A stretch of DNA of 64,000 bases from Brevundimonas subvibrioides ATCC 15264 (GTDB lineage Bacteria; Pseudomonadota; Alphaproteobacteria; Caulobacterales; Caulobacteraceae). The translations under genes and the position numbers were made by a program. The stretch covers positions 3,354,501 through 3,418,500 of the forward strand of contig NC_014375.1 in assembly GCF_000144605.1 (NCBI RefSeq). The letters are read 5' to 3'. Every line of letters starts with the position of its first letter. Positions within the stretch are counted from its first letter, which is position 1. The notes beneath the pieces were generated by a model. The model did not search any database. It saw only the letters and a list, made by a program, of their open reading frames with translations, and had not been told where the DNA came from. Positions 25,396 through 35,922 of this stretch are shown here, in pieces.

Positions 25396-26066
25396 TGGCG
25401 GACGCCGAAGCCATCGGTCTTCGCGTCGAGGGCGTCAGCAAGACTTACAGGACGGCCAAGCGACCGCTTTTCTCGGGCCTGAATTTCGACCTGCCCCGCG
25501 ATGGGCGGCTCGCCATTCTCGGCCGCAACGGCCAGGGCAAGTCCACGCTGATCAAGATGCTGGGCGGCGTGCTGCCGGCGACCGAGGGGACGATCAACTG
25601 GAGTATGACCTCGTCCTGGCCCATCGGGTTCGGGGGCGCGTTCCAGGGCAGCCTGACCGGCATCGACAACATGAAATTCCTGTCGCGGGTCTATCGCCGG
25701 GACTTTGGCGAGATGCTGCGCCGCGTGGACGATTTCGCCGAGCTCGGCGCGGCCCTCAAGATGCCCGTGAAACACTATTCGTCGGGCATGCGGGCCAGAC
25801 TGGCCTTCGGGCTTTCGCTGGCGATCGAGTTCGACTGCTATCTGATCGACGAACTCGTCGCCGTGGGCGACGCCCGATTCCAGCAGAAGTGCCAGGAAGA
25901 ACTGTTCCAGCACCGCGCCGACCGCGCCTATATGATGGCGTCCCACGACACCCATCTGATCGCGCAGCACTGCGACCGCGCCCTGATCATCGAGAGCGGG
26001 CGTGCCAAGCTGTTCAACGACATCGAGGAAGCCATCGATATCTACACCTGGCTGAGGGCCGCTTGA
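25395..26066 (+). CDS. ABC polysaccharide export ATPase, KpsT type
   Basis: 223 residues, the short KpsT form without a carbohydrate-binding C-terminal extension. Walker A is GRNGQGKSTLIKMLGG, the signature YSSGMRARLAFGLSLAIEF, Walker B CYLIDELVAVGD, and the switch segment MASHD. Start ATG 25395 overlaps the preceding stop. The lack of a C-terminal sugar-binding domain fits capsule-type export rather than O-antigen export that recognises a terminal residue. Confidence 0.92.
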   Translation: MADAEAIGLRVEGVSKTYRTAKRPLFSGLNFDLPRDGRLAILGRNGQGKSTLIKMLGGVLPATEGTINWSMTSSWPIGFGGAFQGSLTGIDNMKFLSRVYRRDFGEMLRRVDDFAELGAALKMPVKHYSSGMRARLAFGLSLAIEFDCYLIDELVAVGDARFQQKCQEELFQHRADRAYMMASHDTHLIAQHCDRALIIESGRAKLFNDIEEAIDIYTWLRAA

Positions 26067-26908
26067 CCGCGGCCATCCGGATGTACGTCGTCCACCTGCC
26101 GTCGCCGACCCAGTCGGCGTGGCAGGTTGCGCTCGTGGAAGACGCCACGCGCGCGGGATGGGACGTCTTTTCCCTGACGGCGGACGAGGTCCCGACGTTC
26201 CGCGAGGGGGTTCACGCCCTGATCCAGGGCGTCGATGGCGGCCTGATACCCGCCGACGCCACCACGGCCTTCATCCTCGCGGGTTCGCCCCAGGCTGCCG
26301 TGGACACGCTCATCCAGCTTCATCACCTCGATCAGAAGACGGCCCTGAACTCTGTCGCATGGTGGTTCGCGCAGGCGGCGGAGGCGGCGACCCATGCCGT
26401 TCCCATGAACGCGGACGCGGATTGCCTGACGTTTCCGGGCCTGGGCGAGGTCCGGCGGGCTGAGGCCGCGACGCTGTCGCCGACCGCGGTGGGCGACCCC
26501 CTGGCGGTCTACGCCAGCCTGCCGCCCCCGATCGGGGCCACCGCCACCTGGCCAATCGAACTGTTTCACTGGGAAAGCGGGCCCGAGCCCGGTTTTACGG
26601 ACCTGACCGGCAAGCGCCGTCTGATCCAGCATGGCCCGTATCTGCTTCTGAGTTCCGGCACCTGGACCGCGGAGATCGTATTCGAGCTTTCGATGGACCG
26701 GGCCTTCACCCAGTTGCGGTTCGACTGGGGAGACGGGACCGACATCGTCGAGACCTCCCAGCGGCTGTCTTCGGCCGGGGTCTATTCCGTCTCCCTGACC
26801 AAGGCATGGACCCGGCCGACGACGACGGAGCTTCGCATCTGGCTGGACCGCTCCATGTTCGACGGCAGTCTGCGAATCCGGTCGACCAAGGTGTCGCGCA
26901 CAGCCTGA
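26063..26908 (+). CDS. Unknown protein with C-terminal GPY-type beta-rich domain
   Basis: 281 residues from TTG 26063, which overlaps the stop of the KpsT gene and has GAGGG five bases upstream; ATG 26081 is the alternative and gives 275 residues. I do not recognise the N-terminal half, which has a Rossmann-like alternation (MYVVHLPSP, AFILAGSPQAAVDTL). The C-terminal 90 residues (GPYLLLSSGTWTAEIVFELS through RIRSTKVSR) resemble the C-termini of three other proteins in this locus, encoded at 34.8, 40.5 and 42.1 kb. Coupling to the exporter suggests a role in polysaccharide assembly or recognition. Confidence 0.6.
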   Translation: MTAAIRMYVVHLPSPTQSAWQVALVEDATRAGWDVFSLTADEVPTFREGVHALIQGVDGGLIPADATTAFILAGSPQAAVDTLIQLHHLDQKTALNSVAWWFAQAAEAATHAVPMNADADCLTFPGLGEVRRAEAATLSPTAVGDPLAVYASLPPPIGATATWPIELFHWESGPEPGFTDLTGKRRLIQHGPYLLLSSGTWTAEIVFELSMDRAFTQLRFDWGDGTDIVETSQRLSSAGVYSVSLTKAWTRPTTTELRIWLDRSMFDGSLRIRSTKVSRTA

Positions 26909-28153
<1,245 letters not shown>

Positions 28154-28159
28154 TCCTCC

Positions 28160-29122
28160 ATGCCTGAAAAGCCCGTGTCTCCCGTGCTGGGTTTCGGTGC
28201 CGTTCTGATCACAGGCGGCGCGGGCTTCGTCGGCCGCAAGATGGTCCGTCGTCTTCGCGACGCCCTGCCCGCGACCTCGCGGGTCGTGGTGGTGGGGCGG
28301 TCGAACGTGATCGTCCCGGACTGTGACTTCCTCGCGTTCGACCTTGAGCACGGTGCCTCCGTCGACGGTGTCGTCGCGGCGGCGCGTCCGGACCTGATCG
28401 TCCACCTGGCGGCCCAGTCATCGGCCGTGGGCGCGGCCGGAGCGACCTGGGGCACCAACCTGTCGGGAAGCCTGAACCTGGCCCGCGCGATCGGCAAATA
28501 TGTGCCGGATGCCAAGACCCTGTATGTCAGTTCGTCCGAAGTCTACGGACTGGCCTTCAACCACGGCACCGTCACCGAAGACACGCCCTGCCAGCCGCAG
28601 TCGGCCTACTCGCGCTCCAAACTGGCGGCCGAGGCCATGTTCGACGACGTTCTGCCCGCCACCTCCCAGCTGATCGTCTGCCGGCCGTCCAACCACAGCG
28701 GGGCGGGCCAGGAGGTCAAGTTCGCCCTTCCGTCCTTCGCCGAGCAGATCGTGGCCGGCCAGGACGAGATCCGCGTCGGAAATCTGGAGGCCCGCCGGGA
28801 CTTCCTGCACGTCGACGATGTCGTGGACGCCTATATCGCCGTGCTGAGCGAACTGACGGGCTTCGGCAACCGGACCACCCTGAATGTCTGCTCGGGCGAG
28901 TCGCGGAGCGTGGGCGGTCTCCTGGACCGGATGATCGAACTGGCCGGCAGCCGGGCGCGCGTGGTGGTCGATCCGGAACGCTTCCGCAATGCCGACATTC
29001 CGGTGGCCAGCATCAGTTCGGACCGGCTGCGCAGCCTGACCGGATGGGCACCGACACGATCGATGGACGCGATGCTGACGGACGTCCTGCAGCACGCGCG
29101 CGACCGGCGTCACACCGGCTGA
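28160..29122 (+). CDS. rmd: GDP-4-dehydro-6-deoxy-D-mannose reductase (GDP-D-rhamnose synthesis)
   Basis: 320 residues, extended short-chain dehydrogenase with ITGGAGFVGRKMV, HLAAQSSAVGAA, VSSSEVYG, YSRSKLAAEAM and RPSNHSGAGQEVKFALPSFAEQI. The last segment and ADIPVASISSDRLRSLTGWAP near the C-terminus fit RMD rather than GDP-fucose synthase. With gmd directly upstream the product is most likely GDP-D-rhamnose. The 3' end overlaps the convergent DUF4214 gene by 13 bases. Confidence 0.85.
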   Translation: MPEKPVSPVLGFGAVLITGGAGFVGRKMVRRLRDALPATSRVVVVGRSNVIVPDCDFLAFDLEHGASVDGVVAAARPDLIVHLAAQSSAVGAAGATWGTNLSGSLNLARAIGKYVPDAKTLYVSSSEVYGLAFNHGTVTEDTPCQPQSAYSRSKLAAEAMFDDVLPATSQLIVCRPSNHSGAGQEVKFALPSFAEQIVAGQDEIRVGNLEARRDFLHVDDVVDAYIAVLSELTGFGNRTTLNVCSGESRSVGGLLDRMIELAGSRARVVVDPERFRNADIPVASISSDRLRSLTGWAPTRSMDAMLTDVLQHARDRRHTG

Positions 29123-29823
29123 GACACCTCGGGCCGCGATCTGGCCCCCTCCCCGTCTCCCAGCATGTCGAGCGTGCGGATCAGGGCCGTCAGATGGCTG
29201 ATGGGGATCGGCGGGCGCTCGAAGCCATGGATCGGCGGCAGGCCCAGCACGGTCCCCTGGCCGATCATCCGCGCCGCGATCAGGCCTTCGACCATCTCGC
29301 CCAGATCACCCGGCACGGTCACAGTGGCGCTGGATGTCAGCCCCCTTGAGCTCGCAGACCTCGCGCCGCCGGTTGACGAGCTCCCGACGCCCCAGGTCGA
29401 GCGGAAATCGGGCGACTCGCAGATCTCGCGCAGAAAGTCCGTGAACGGAAGCGACCCCATTAGGCCGGCCGCATAGGCCCGGATCGCCGTGTCGTCCGTG
29501 ACCCGTGCAAGATTGCCCAGAACGGCCGCGGAAAGGGCCTCGGCCACATTCGCATGCCGGGTAAAGGCGCTGCCGAATTCGCCCGATCCGATCAGGGCCT
29601 CGACGACCTGAGGCGTCGACAGCTCGCCGGACGACAGCGACACGGCGTAGCCGTCCCGCTCGGCCGTTCCGGGGTCCCGCTTCAGCACGATCTGGTAGAG
29701 CTGGGTCACGATGGCCCGCGCCTGGGCCTGATTGGGCAGGCCGCGCTTGCCGATCGCAGCGCCCTGATGGGGCTTGATCAGCCCGATGGCTCGCAGAGCT
29801 CTCTTGATGCGCTTCTTCAGCAT
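29110..29823 (-). CDS. DUF4214-domain protein
   Basis: 237 residues. The region from about 35 to 130 matches DUF4214 (IVTQLYQIVLKRDPGTAERDGYAVSLSSGELS...ALIGSGEF), a small helical domain often found in surface-polysaccharide proteins and methyltransferases. The basic N-terminus (LKKRIKRALRAIG) and the Ser/Pro/Gly-rich C-terminal half have no recognisable domain. It is the last gene of a minus-strand set that includes two glycosyltransferases. No catalytic motif is visible. Confidence 0.7.
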   Translation of the reverse strand: MLKKRIKRALRAIGLIKPHQGAAIGKRGLPNQAQARAIVTQLYQIVLKRDPGTAERDGYAVSLSSGELSTPQVVEALIGSGEFGSAFTRHANVAEALSAAVLGNLARVTDDTAIRAYAAGLMGSLPFTDFLREICESPDFRSTWGVGSSSTGGARSASSRGLTSSATVTVPGDLGEMVEGLIAARMIGQGTVLGLPPIHGFERPPIPISHLTALIRTLDMLGDGEGARSRPEVSQPV

Positions 29824-29860
29824 GGCGGTTTCCCCGGAGGTGTCCTCATGGCGCGGCCGG

Positions 29861-30985
29861 TCATTGGCTGGCCCAGGCGGCGACCTGTCCGGCATAGTCG
29901 GCCCAGGTCGGCAATTGCAGCGTCGCGGCGGCCTGGCGCAAGGCTGCGGCCGATGCGGGATCGCTGATCTGCCGCAGCGCCCTGACGAGGTCGTCGCGGC
30001 TCTGGCTTTCAAGGCGGATCTGGCCCGCGGCCGGCAGGCCGGAGACGGCCGGAAGATTGGCGTCGATGACCACTGGCGTTCCCAGATACAGGCTCTCAAG
30101 AGCCGGCAGCCCGAACCCTTCGAACTGGCTGGGAAACAGACAGCCCTGCGAGCCGGCGATCAGCTCGGACAGACGGGTGTCGTCGGGATCGTCGATGACC
30201 GACACCGTGGGACAGGATGAGTCGAGGATGCGACGGATGGACTCGCGGGGTTCCGGAGGAACGCGGCCGGCGATGATGAGCGGCAGCCGGTCGGCCTCGG
30301 GCATCGCCATATAGGCGTCGAAGATCCTGTCCTGGCCCTTGCGGCCGTCCAGGGCCCCGGGGCACAGCAGCTGGGGCAGGACCGGCAGGTCGGCAGGCCT
30401 GCGGCCGAGCGCATCGGCCCCGAGCACGATGACGGTATCGGCTGAGCCCGGCCGTCGCAGCACTCTTTGCGTATAGGCGTCGCGCACCGCGCTGGAGATG
30501 TGACAGCGGGCCTCCGTCACCTTCAGGAACTCGAGATAGTCGTTGAACGGTCCGACGGTGGTGATGTTGAGCGCGTCCGGCTGCGTCCACGCCAGGATGT
30601 CGTAGACGATGGCGCGGATCGAGACCTGCCGGCCCTGAAGGCGCCGGTAGAACAGGGCCCGGGCGCGTGAGGCGAACAGCTCGGGCACCAGGACGCGATC
30701 CTCGCGGCGCAGGTCCAGGGCAGGCGGGGTCGTGGACGCCAGAAAGTCTAGGCTCTTGCGTCTCGTTTGCTCACCGTCCAGCACCGGGTCGCTGGGACTG
30801 TCGATCAGATAGGCCAGAAGTTCTTCGCGAACCGGCACCAGCCCCCCGACCCGATCGTCGAACCAGACGACCCGGCGTGGGATATCGGCCGGCCAGCGTC
30901 CCAGAAGCTCGCGGATGACGCGCTGGATACCGGTCCGGATGGGATTGGTGACGAACTCCGTGACGTCGATGAAAAGCGAGCCCAT
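29861..30985 (-). CDS. Glycosyltransferase family 4
   Basis: 374 residues. The N-terminus FIDVTEFVTNPIRTGIQRVIREL is typical of rhamnosyl/mannosyl GT4 enzymes. The donor half has GALDGRKGQDRIFDAY, LPLIIAGRVPP and FPSQFEGFGLPALESLYLG (EX7E). Its start ATG 30985 shares one base with the stop of the preceding tandem glycosyltransferase. It probably extends or caps the locus polysaccharide. Confidence 0.85.
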   Translation of the reverse strand: MGSLFIDVTEFVTNPIRTGIQRVIRELLGRWPADIPRRVVWFDDRVGGLVPVREELLAYLIDSPSDPVLDGEQTRRKSLDFLASTTPPALDLRREDRVLVPELFASRARALFYRRLQGRQVSIRAIVYDILAWTQPDALNITTVGPFNDYLEFLKVTEARCHISSAVRDAYTQRVLRRPGSADTVIVLGADALGRRPADLPVLPQLLCPGALDGRKGQDRIFDAYMAMPEADRLPLIIAGRVPPEPRESIRRILDSSCPTVSVIDDPDDTRLSELIAGSQGCLFPSQFEGFGLPALESLYLGTPVVIDANLPAVSGLPAAGQIRLESQSRDDLVRALRQISDPASAAALRQAAATLQLPTWADYAGQVAAWASQ

Positions 30986-33369
30986 CAGCCCTGTCCGGCA
31001 GCCACCATCGCCGCCTTGACGTCGATGTCGATGTCGAGGTGGCCCAGCAGGGCCTGGCAGTAGCCGGCGGGCGATCGGGTTTCGGCGAACGCGCGGGCCT
31101 CGGCGACCGGGCGTTGGCCGCGTTCGCTCTCGGAAAGTATCCCCAGGGCGGCTTCGGCGATCAGCAGGGACGACAGGCCGTCCGGCACGCGCTTCACGAA
31201 GTCCGGGGCCTGCATCGCCTCGGCCAGGTGGGCATTGGCGATCGACGGGAGCGCCGCCGAGATGCAGTCGTTGAGCGCGCCCGAGAGGCCGCCCATCTGA
31301 TAGGTCCGCAACTGCACCCCGATGTCGGCGGCCACCAGATAGTTGTCGTAGGTGGCGTCGTCGATCGCCGTATCGAAGGTGCGGACGAAAGGCACCAGAC
31401 CCAGCTGGTTCGCGAGGGCCCCCAACTGCGCCTTCATGTGCTGGTTGCGCCCGCAGAACACCAGTTCCGCATCGACGCCCCAGCTTCTGAGCATGTTCAG
31501 CGCCCAGATCAGTTCCAGAGGGGCCTTGTCCTCGCTGACGAGGCCGAAGGTGACCAGTACGACCCGGTCCGCCGGAATGCCCAGCGCCTTTCGCGCCCGG
31601 TCCCGATCCGCGCGCTTCAGCCGGTTCAGCAGGGACCGGCGGTACTGGGCGAACGGCAGCAGGCGGGGGGTCTTTCCATACAGCCGCGCGATCTCGTTGG
31701 CGGTGGTCGGCGAATGCACCATCAGGGGCTCGCTGGCGCGCGCCACCTCGGACAGGAACAGGGTCGGAAGTTCGCGCTGGTTATGGAGCCACCGCGTCAG
31801 CTCACCCTGGTCGACAGGCCGGCCCATCTCGTCGGAGGCGAGCTGCATGGCCTGGGGCACCCCGCGCAGCAGGTAGTAGAAATTGATCATGCGGGCATCG
31901 TGCGCGATGCAGCCGCCACCGTTCTCCAGCAGATAGTCCACGATCTCGACGTGATGATCCGAGTTGCCGACCACACTGATGGTGGCGTCGAACCGGATCG
32001 CGCTGAACTCGGCGGCCGCGACCGGTTGCAACGAAGCCCAGCCCTCTTCCCAGCGGGCGTCGGCGGTCGGGGTGAACACATGCAGCTCGGCCACGGCCTT
32101 GAGCGGGGCCAGCGTCATGGCCGTATAGTCGGCGACGCCGGACTGGGCCGGCGGCAGGGGACTGAGCACGGCGATCCGGGGCCGCGCCCCGCGCTGGATC
32201 GCGGGGCTGCCTGGACGTGTCGCGGTCGTGACCGGCTCGGGCACGCGCGCCAGAACCCCCTCCATGAACCGCTGGCCGACCGCTTCGACGGTATAGCCCT
32301 GCCACAGATCCGCCTGGGCCCGCCGCAGGCCGTCCCAGGCCGCAGGATCCTCGACCAGCCGCTCGAGCTGGCCTCGCAGCGCATCGACGTCATCGGGACC
32401 GAACCGCCAGGCGGGATCGCGCGCCAGCTCGGGGTGCGCCCCGACGTCCGAAGCGAGCACGGGCGTGCTCGCCGCGCTGCTCTCGACGATGGGAATGGAA
32501 AAGCCTTCCGCGCGCGACGGCACGATGGTCACCAGGCTGGACTGGTACAGCGCCCGCAGGGCCTCGTCCGAGAGATGGGCGTGGAACGTCAGGTCCTGGG
32601 GTCGCCCGCCGGCCTGTCGGTAGCGGGTTCTCAGTTCGTCGCGCATCGGCTCGGGATAGGCGCCGAAGACCGAGATGGAGACGCCTTGCCGCCTCAGGAC
32701 GGCGGAGGCGGCATGGGCGGCCAGCGCGCATTCCGGGTTCTTGCGCGGATCGCCACCGCCGGCGACGACGATATGCCGGCGCCGGTCATGGGGGATATCG
32801 GAATCGCCCTGCCGCGGCAGCAGTTCGCTTCTGACGGCGACGTTCGAGACGAAGACCCGTGCCGGATCCACGCCGGTGCGCGCGATGACGGCCTGGGCGC
32901 TGAACTCGGAGATCGAGGCGAACGCGTCGAACCGGCGCAGCCACGCCAGGGCGACCAGATAGTCCGATCGCGCGCCGGGGTTCATCAGATAGCGCTCGGG
33001 GAAGTCGAGCGGGATGAGGTCGTAGAAAAGGCAGATCCGGTAGAGATCGGGGTCCAGAAGGAAGCCGCTGACCTTCATCGGATCGTGGGTCATGGGCGAA
33101 AGACTGATGAACCATCCCGGTCCATCGGCCTTCCGGGCCCGCTTCAGGTTCGTTGCTTCGTCGAAGAGGAGGTCGTGAACCGGGGCCAGGGGCGCCAGGA
33201 AGGGATCGACGACGGCCACGATCCTGGGACGCCCTTCCGGCCAGGGGAACCGCCGGATCGCCTGGAGGATGGCCGCGGAATGCTGGCCCACGCCCCGGAA
33301 GCGGTAGTTGTCGTCCTGCAGCGCGCGGGCGTCGACGTATAGGATCTGGGGCTGTCGGCTGGCCATCAT
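30985..33369 (-). CDS. Tandem-domain glycosyltransferase (GT4-GT4)
   Basis: 794 residues in two GT-B units. The first (1-385) has YVDARALQDDNYRFRGVGQHS, FYDLIPLDFPERYLMNP, VVAGGGDPRKNPECAL and VPSRAEGFSIPIVESSAAS. The second (about 400-790) opens with LSPLPPAQSGVADYTA and has VTFGLVSEDKAPLELI and LRTYQMGGLSGAL. In the second unit the acidic EX7E motif is replaced by QMGGLSGA, as in related second domains. Two adjacent ATGs (33369 and 33366) can serve as start. It probably makes two linkages in one repeat unit. Confidence 0.85.
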   Translation of the reverse strand: MMASRQPQILYVDARALQDDNYRFRGVGQHSAAILQAIRRFPWPEGRPRIVAVVDPFLAPLAPVHDLLFDEATNLKRARKADGPGWFISLSPMTHDPMKVSGFLLDPDLYRICLFYDLIPLDFPERYLMNPGARSDYLVALAWLRRFDAFASISEFSAQAVIARTGVDPARVFVSNVAVRSELLPRQGDSDIPHDRRRHIVVAGGGDPRKNPECALAAHAASAVLRRQGVSISVFGAYPEPMRDELRTRYRQAGGRPQDLTFHAHLSDEALRALYQSSLVTIVPSRAEGFSIPIVESSAASTPVLASDVGAHPELARDPAWRFGPDDVDALRGQLERLVEDPAAWDGLRRAQADLWQGYTVEAVGQRFMEGVLARVPEPVTTATRPGSPAIQRGARPRIAVLSPLPPAQSGVADYTAMTLAPLKAVAELHVFTPTADARWEEGWASLQPVAAAEFSAIRFDATISVVGNSDHHVEIVDYLLENGGGCIAHDARMINFYYLLRGVPQAMQLASDEMGRPVDQGELTRWLHNQRELPTLFLSEVARASEPLMVHSPTTANEIARLYGKTPRLLPFAQYRRSLLNRLKRADRDRARKALGIPADRVVLVTFGLVSEDKAPLELIWALNMLRSWGVDAELVFCGRNQHMKAQLGALANQLGLVPFVRTFDTAIDDATYDNYLVAADIGVQLRTYQMGGLSGALNDCISAALPSIANAHLAEAMQAPDFVKRVPDGLSSLLIAEAALGILSESERGQRPVAEARAFAETRSPAGYCQALLGHLDIDIDVKAAMVAAGQG

Positions 33370-33465
33370 GTCCTGTCCGATGAGAAACGACCTGCGCCCG
33401 CGCGCTGCGGCCCGGCGTCCCGGCTGGACGGCAGGCGGACGGGCCGCCGGAGCGGCCCGTCCCGG

Positions 33466-34704
33466 TCAGACGATCTCGATCTCCGGGAAGGGGAAGATGA
33501 ACTTGCCGCCCCGGGCGATGTATTCCTGCTCACGCTGCAGGATACCTTCCTTGAAGTGCCAGGGCAGGACCAGATAGTAGTCCGGATTCATGGCCTTGGC
33601 CTCGGCCTCGGAGATGATCGGAATGCGCGTGCCCGGCGTGACGCGGCCGAACTTCTCGGGGTTCACTTCCGCGATGGCCGGGACTTCCTTCTCGGTGATC
33701 CCGCAGAACTGTAGGGTCACATTGCCCTTGGTCGACGCGCCGTACCCCAGGACCTTCTTGCCGTCTGCGGCCAGCGCCTGAAGCAGACGCACCAGATCGG
33801 CCTTGTGGCGGAAGACCCGATCCTCGAACTCGCGGAACGGGCGCACCGTGTTCAGACCCATCCGGTCCTCCTGGCCGAGGAGCCAGTCGATCACGGCGTC
33901 GTTGGCGCGCCGCTGGGACGTCTTGTGCCCGGCGGTGACGGCGAAGCTGCCGCCGTTGACGCTGTTCATCTGCACATCGATCAGGCGCAGCCCGGCCGCA
34001 TCCAGGATCTTCTGCACGACGCCCAGCGAATAGTATTCGAGGTGCTCGTGGCAGATGGTGTCGTACGACACGGTCCGCAGCATGGCCGGCATGTAGCTCT
34101 GCTCGAAATGCCAGACGCCGTCCGGCGCGAGCACGGCGGCAATGTCCTGTGCGAAGGCGATGGGGTTGTCCAGGTCGTAGAACATCGCGATCGACGTCAC
34201 GATCTGGGCACGGTCTCCACCCGCCTTGCGGAAGTTCTCGGCCGAGAAGAAATCCGGAATCAGACGAATGTCGTCCGGATAATATTCCTTGAACTTGACA
34301 CCCGTCGGGTCGATCCCGATGCGCGTCAGACCCGATGTGGAGTAGGCCTTCAAGGACGTCGCGTCATTGGAGCCGATATCCAGAACAGTATCGCCGGGCT
34401 TCAGATCAGCGAGCTTCTCGAGAAACCCGATCTTTTGAGTAAGATGGCGGACCATCGAGGCATTCAGACCCGAGCGATAACCATAGTTTTCGCCGTACAT
34501 CTCGCCTGGATCGAAACTGTGCCCCAGTTGCAGAAGGCCACTATCGGGGCACCAAACAAGTTCGAGAGGACCCGACGTCACCGATTCACCGGGACGAGGA
34601 AAAACACCAGTCAACTCTTGTTCGCCGAGGTGGAGTACTGGAATCAGATTGCGACTCCCACTCACACGGCAAGCCTCAAGGCGAGTATAGCTGCCTCTCA
34701 TCAT
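33466..34704 (-). CDS. SAM-dependent sugar C-methyltransferase-like protein
   Basis: 412 residues with the three-part layout of the TylCIII/NovU sugar C-methyltransferases: an N-terminal region with cysteines (CRVSGS, WCPDSGLLQLG), a central SAM fold (VLDIGSNDATSLKAY, then SIAMFYDLDNP and YDTICHEHLEYY) and a C-terminal domain (LGYGASTKGNVTLQ, PWHFKEGIL). The His-Glu-His stretch is the known active-site segment of this family. Start ATG 34704 has AAGGAA five bases upstream. The 5' 300 bases and upstream flank are poorer in G+C than the surroundings. It may add a branched methyl group to a nucleotide sugar or the polysaccharide terminus. Confidence 0.85.
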   Translation of the reverse strand: MMRGSYTRLEACRVSGSRNLIPVLHLGEQELTGVFPRPGESVTSGPLELVWCPDSGLLQLGHSFDPGEMYGENYGYRSGLNASMVRHLTQKIGFLEKLADLKPGDTVLDIGSNDATSLKAYSTSGLTRIGIDPTGVKFKEYYPDDIRLIPDFFSAENFRKAGGDRAQIVTSIAMFYDLDNPIAFAQDIAAVLAPDGVWHFEQSYMPAMLRTVSYDTICHEHLEYYSLGVVQKILDAAGLRLIDVQMNSVNGGSFAVTAGHKTSQRRANDAVIDWLLGQEDRMGLNTVRPFREFEDRVFRHKADLVRLLQALAADGKKVLGYGASTKGNVTLQFCGITEKEVPAIAEVNPEKFGRVTPGTRIPIISEAEAKAMNPDYYLVLPWHFKEGILQREQEYIARGGKFIFPFPEIEIV

Positions 34705-34820
34705 AAATTCCTTGGACGCTATTTGGATTTTTTCAGTTAATCTCTATGCTGTCGCCTATGCAGCGTCAACCGCAGACGCCGGTTCGCCGGGCGATCGGCA
34801 CCGGGCGAAGCTGCCTTGCC

Positions 34821-35888
34821 TCATGCCAGGGCGGCCTGCATGGGCTTCCAGAAAATCGACGCCACATCCAGTTCCGGGCGGACACGGATGTCCCCCGCGC
34901 CCGACGGCGTGAACAGGACGTCGAAGTTATCCACCGGCCGCTCGAGTTCGAACTCCAGATGCACGGGCACCCAGGCCCGGCTCCCGACACTGGAGGCATC
35001 GACCTGCGCCTGGGCGACCACCTCGTCGCTGCCGACGCGGGCCTCGATCACGCCCGAGGACGGCGCGCTCGCCTTGCCGGACCTCTGGACATGGACCGTG
35101 GCGCGGTAGCGCCCTGCGCGCAGGGGCAGACGACGCCCGACACGCACAGTGCCCTCGGGCAATGAGGCCGCGCTCACGTCGGTCAGGGCAAGGCTGTTGC
35201 GCGCCGTCGCGGCGGCGGCGCGCTGCAGCAGCACGTCCATATGCTCCACATCGACAGCGCGATCAGACGGTCGGACCTCGGCCCACCAGACCAGGGAACG
35301 CTCCGGCGCGTCCGCACCCGCCACGGCCCGGGTGACCATGTCGAAGACTGCGGACGACGGGTCCGACACCGCCTCCAGAGGCTCCCCGTCGGGTCCGCGC
35401 GCCAGCAGCAGTCCTTTCGGACGCGTGATGTCAAACCCTGCAGCCTGGACCAGGGCAACGGCCTCGGCCCAGGTCAGCTCAACCGGCCGCGCCGGTCGCG
35501 GCGCGGGACCCGCGACCTCCCGGTTCGTACCCGCCAGGATCAGCACGCCCCCGGCGCTCAGAAGACGCCTCGCCTCCGACAGAAAGACGACGATCTGCTC
35601 GGGCCAAAGGCGCTCAAGACCCTGGTCGGCCCAGATGATGTCGACGGTGCCCGCCGCCGCGTCGAACCGGCCGTCCCGGTCGCGTCCGATCCAGCCGTCT
35701 TCAGCGCGTTCGACGTCGCCGTCCCTGACGTCCAGATGCCGGGCCTGGTCACCCGGCCCGCGGTTGAAGACGGGGGGACCGGAAACGACTGGGGAATCGA
35801 GATGCAACATGGTCCGGCCCGCGACCTTCAGCCGACGGAGCAGGGCTGCCTTGCAACTCGACAGGATCTCGCTCGACTCGATCAGCAA
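34821..35888 (-). CDS. Methyltransferase-like protein with C-terminal GPY-type beta-rich domain
   Basis: 355 residues from TTG 35888, which has GGGAGA six bases upstream; no ATG occurs before the upstream stop codon. Residues about 40-130 look like a degenerate SAM fold (VDIIWADQGLERLWPEQIVVFLSEARRLLSAGGVLIL) without an obvious GxGxG. The last 110 residues (GRRLPLRAGRYRATVHVQ to ASIFWKP) form the beta-rich domain also seen at 26.1, 40.5 and 42.1 kb. It lies 34 bases downstream of the FkbM gene on the same strand. Catalytic competence is uncertain. Confidence 0.6.
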   Translation of the reverse strand: MLIESSEILSSCKAALLRRLKVAGRTMLHLDSPVVSGPPVFNRGPGDQARHLDVRDGDVERAEDGWIGRDRDGRFDAAAGTVDIIWADQGLERLWPEQIVVFLSEARRLLSAGGVLILAGTNREVAGPAPRPARPVELTWAEAVALVQAAGFDITRPKGLLLARGPDGEPLEAVSDPSSAVFDMVTRAVAGADAPERSLVWWAEVRPSDRAVDVEHMDVLLQRAAAATARNSLALTDVSAASLPEGTVRVGRRLPLRAGRYRATVHVQRSGKASAPSSGVIEARVGSDEVVAQAQVDASSVGSRAWVPVHLEFELERPVDNFDVLFTPSGAGDIRVRPELDVASIFWKPMQAALA

Positions 35889-35922
35889 CGGACTCTCCCG
35901 GGGTCGGACGACATGGAGCAGC

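Noticed and set aside
31039..33342. Long plus-strand frame of 767 codons opposite the tandem glycosyltransferase
   Set aside because: A high-GC shadow of a gene with conserved GT4 motifs on the other strand.
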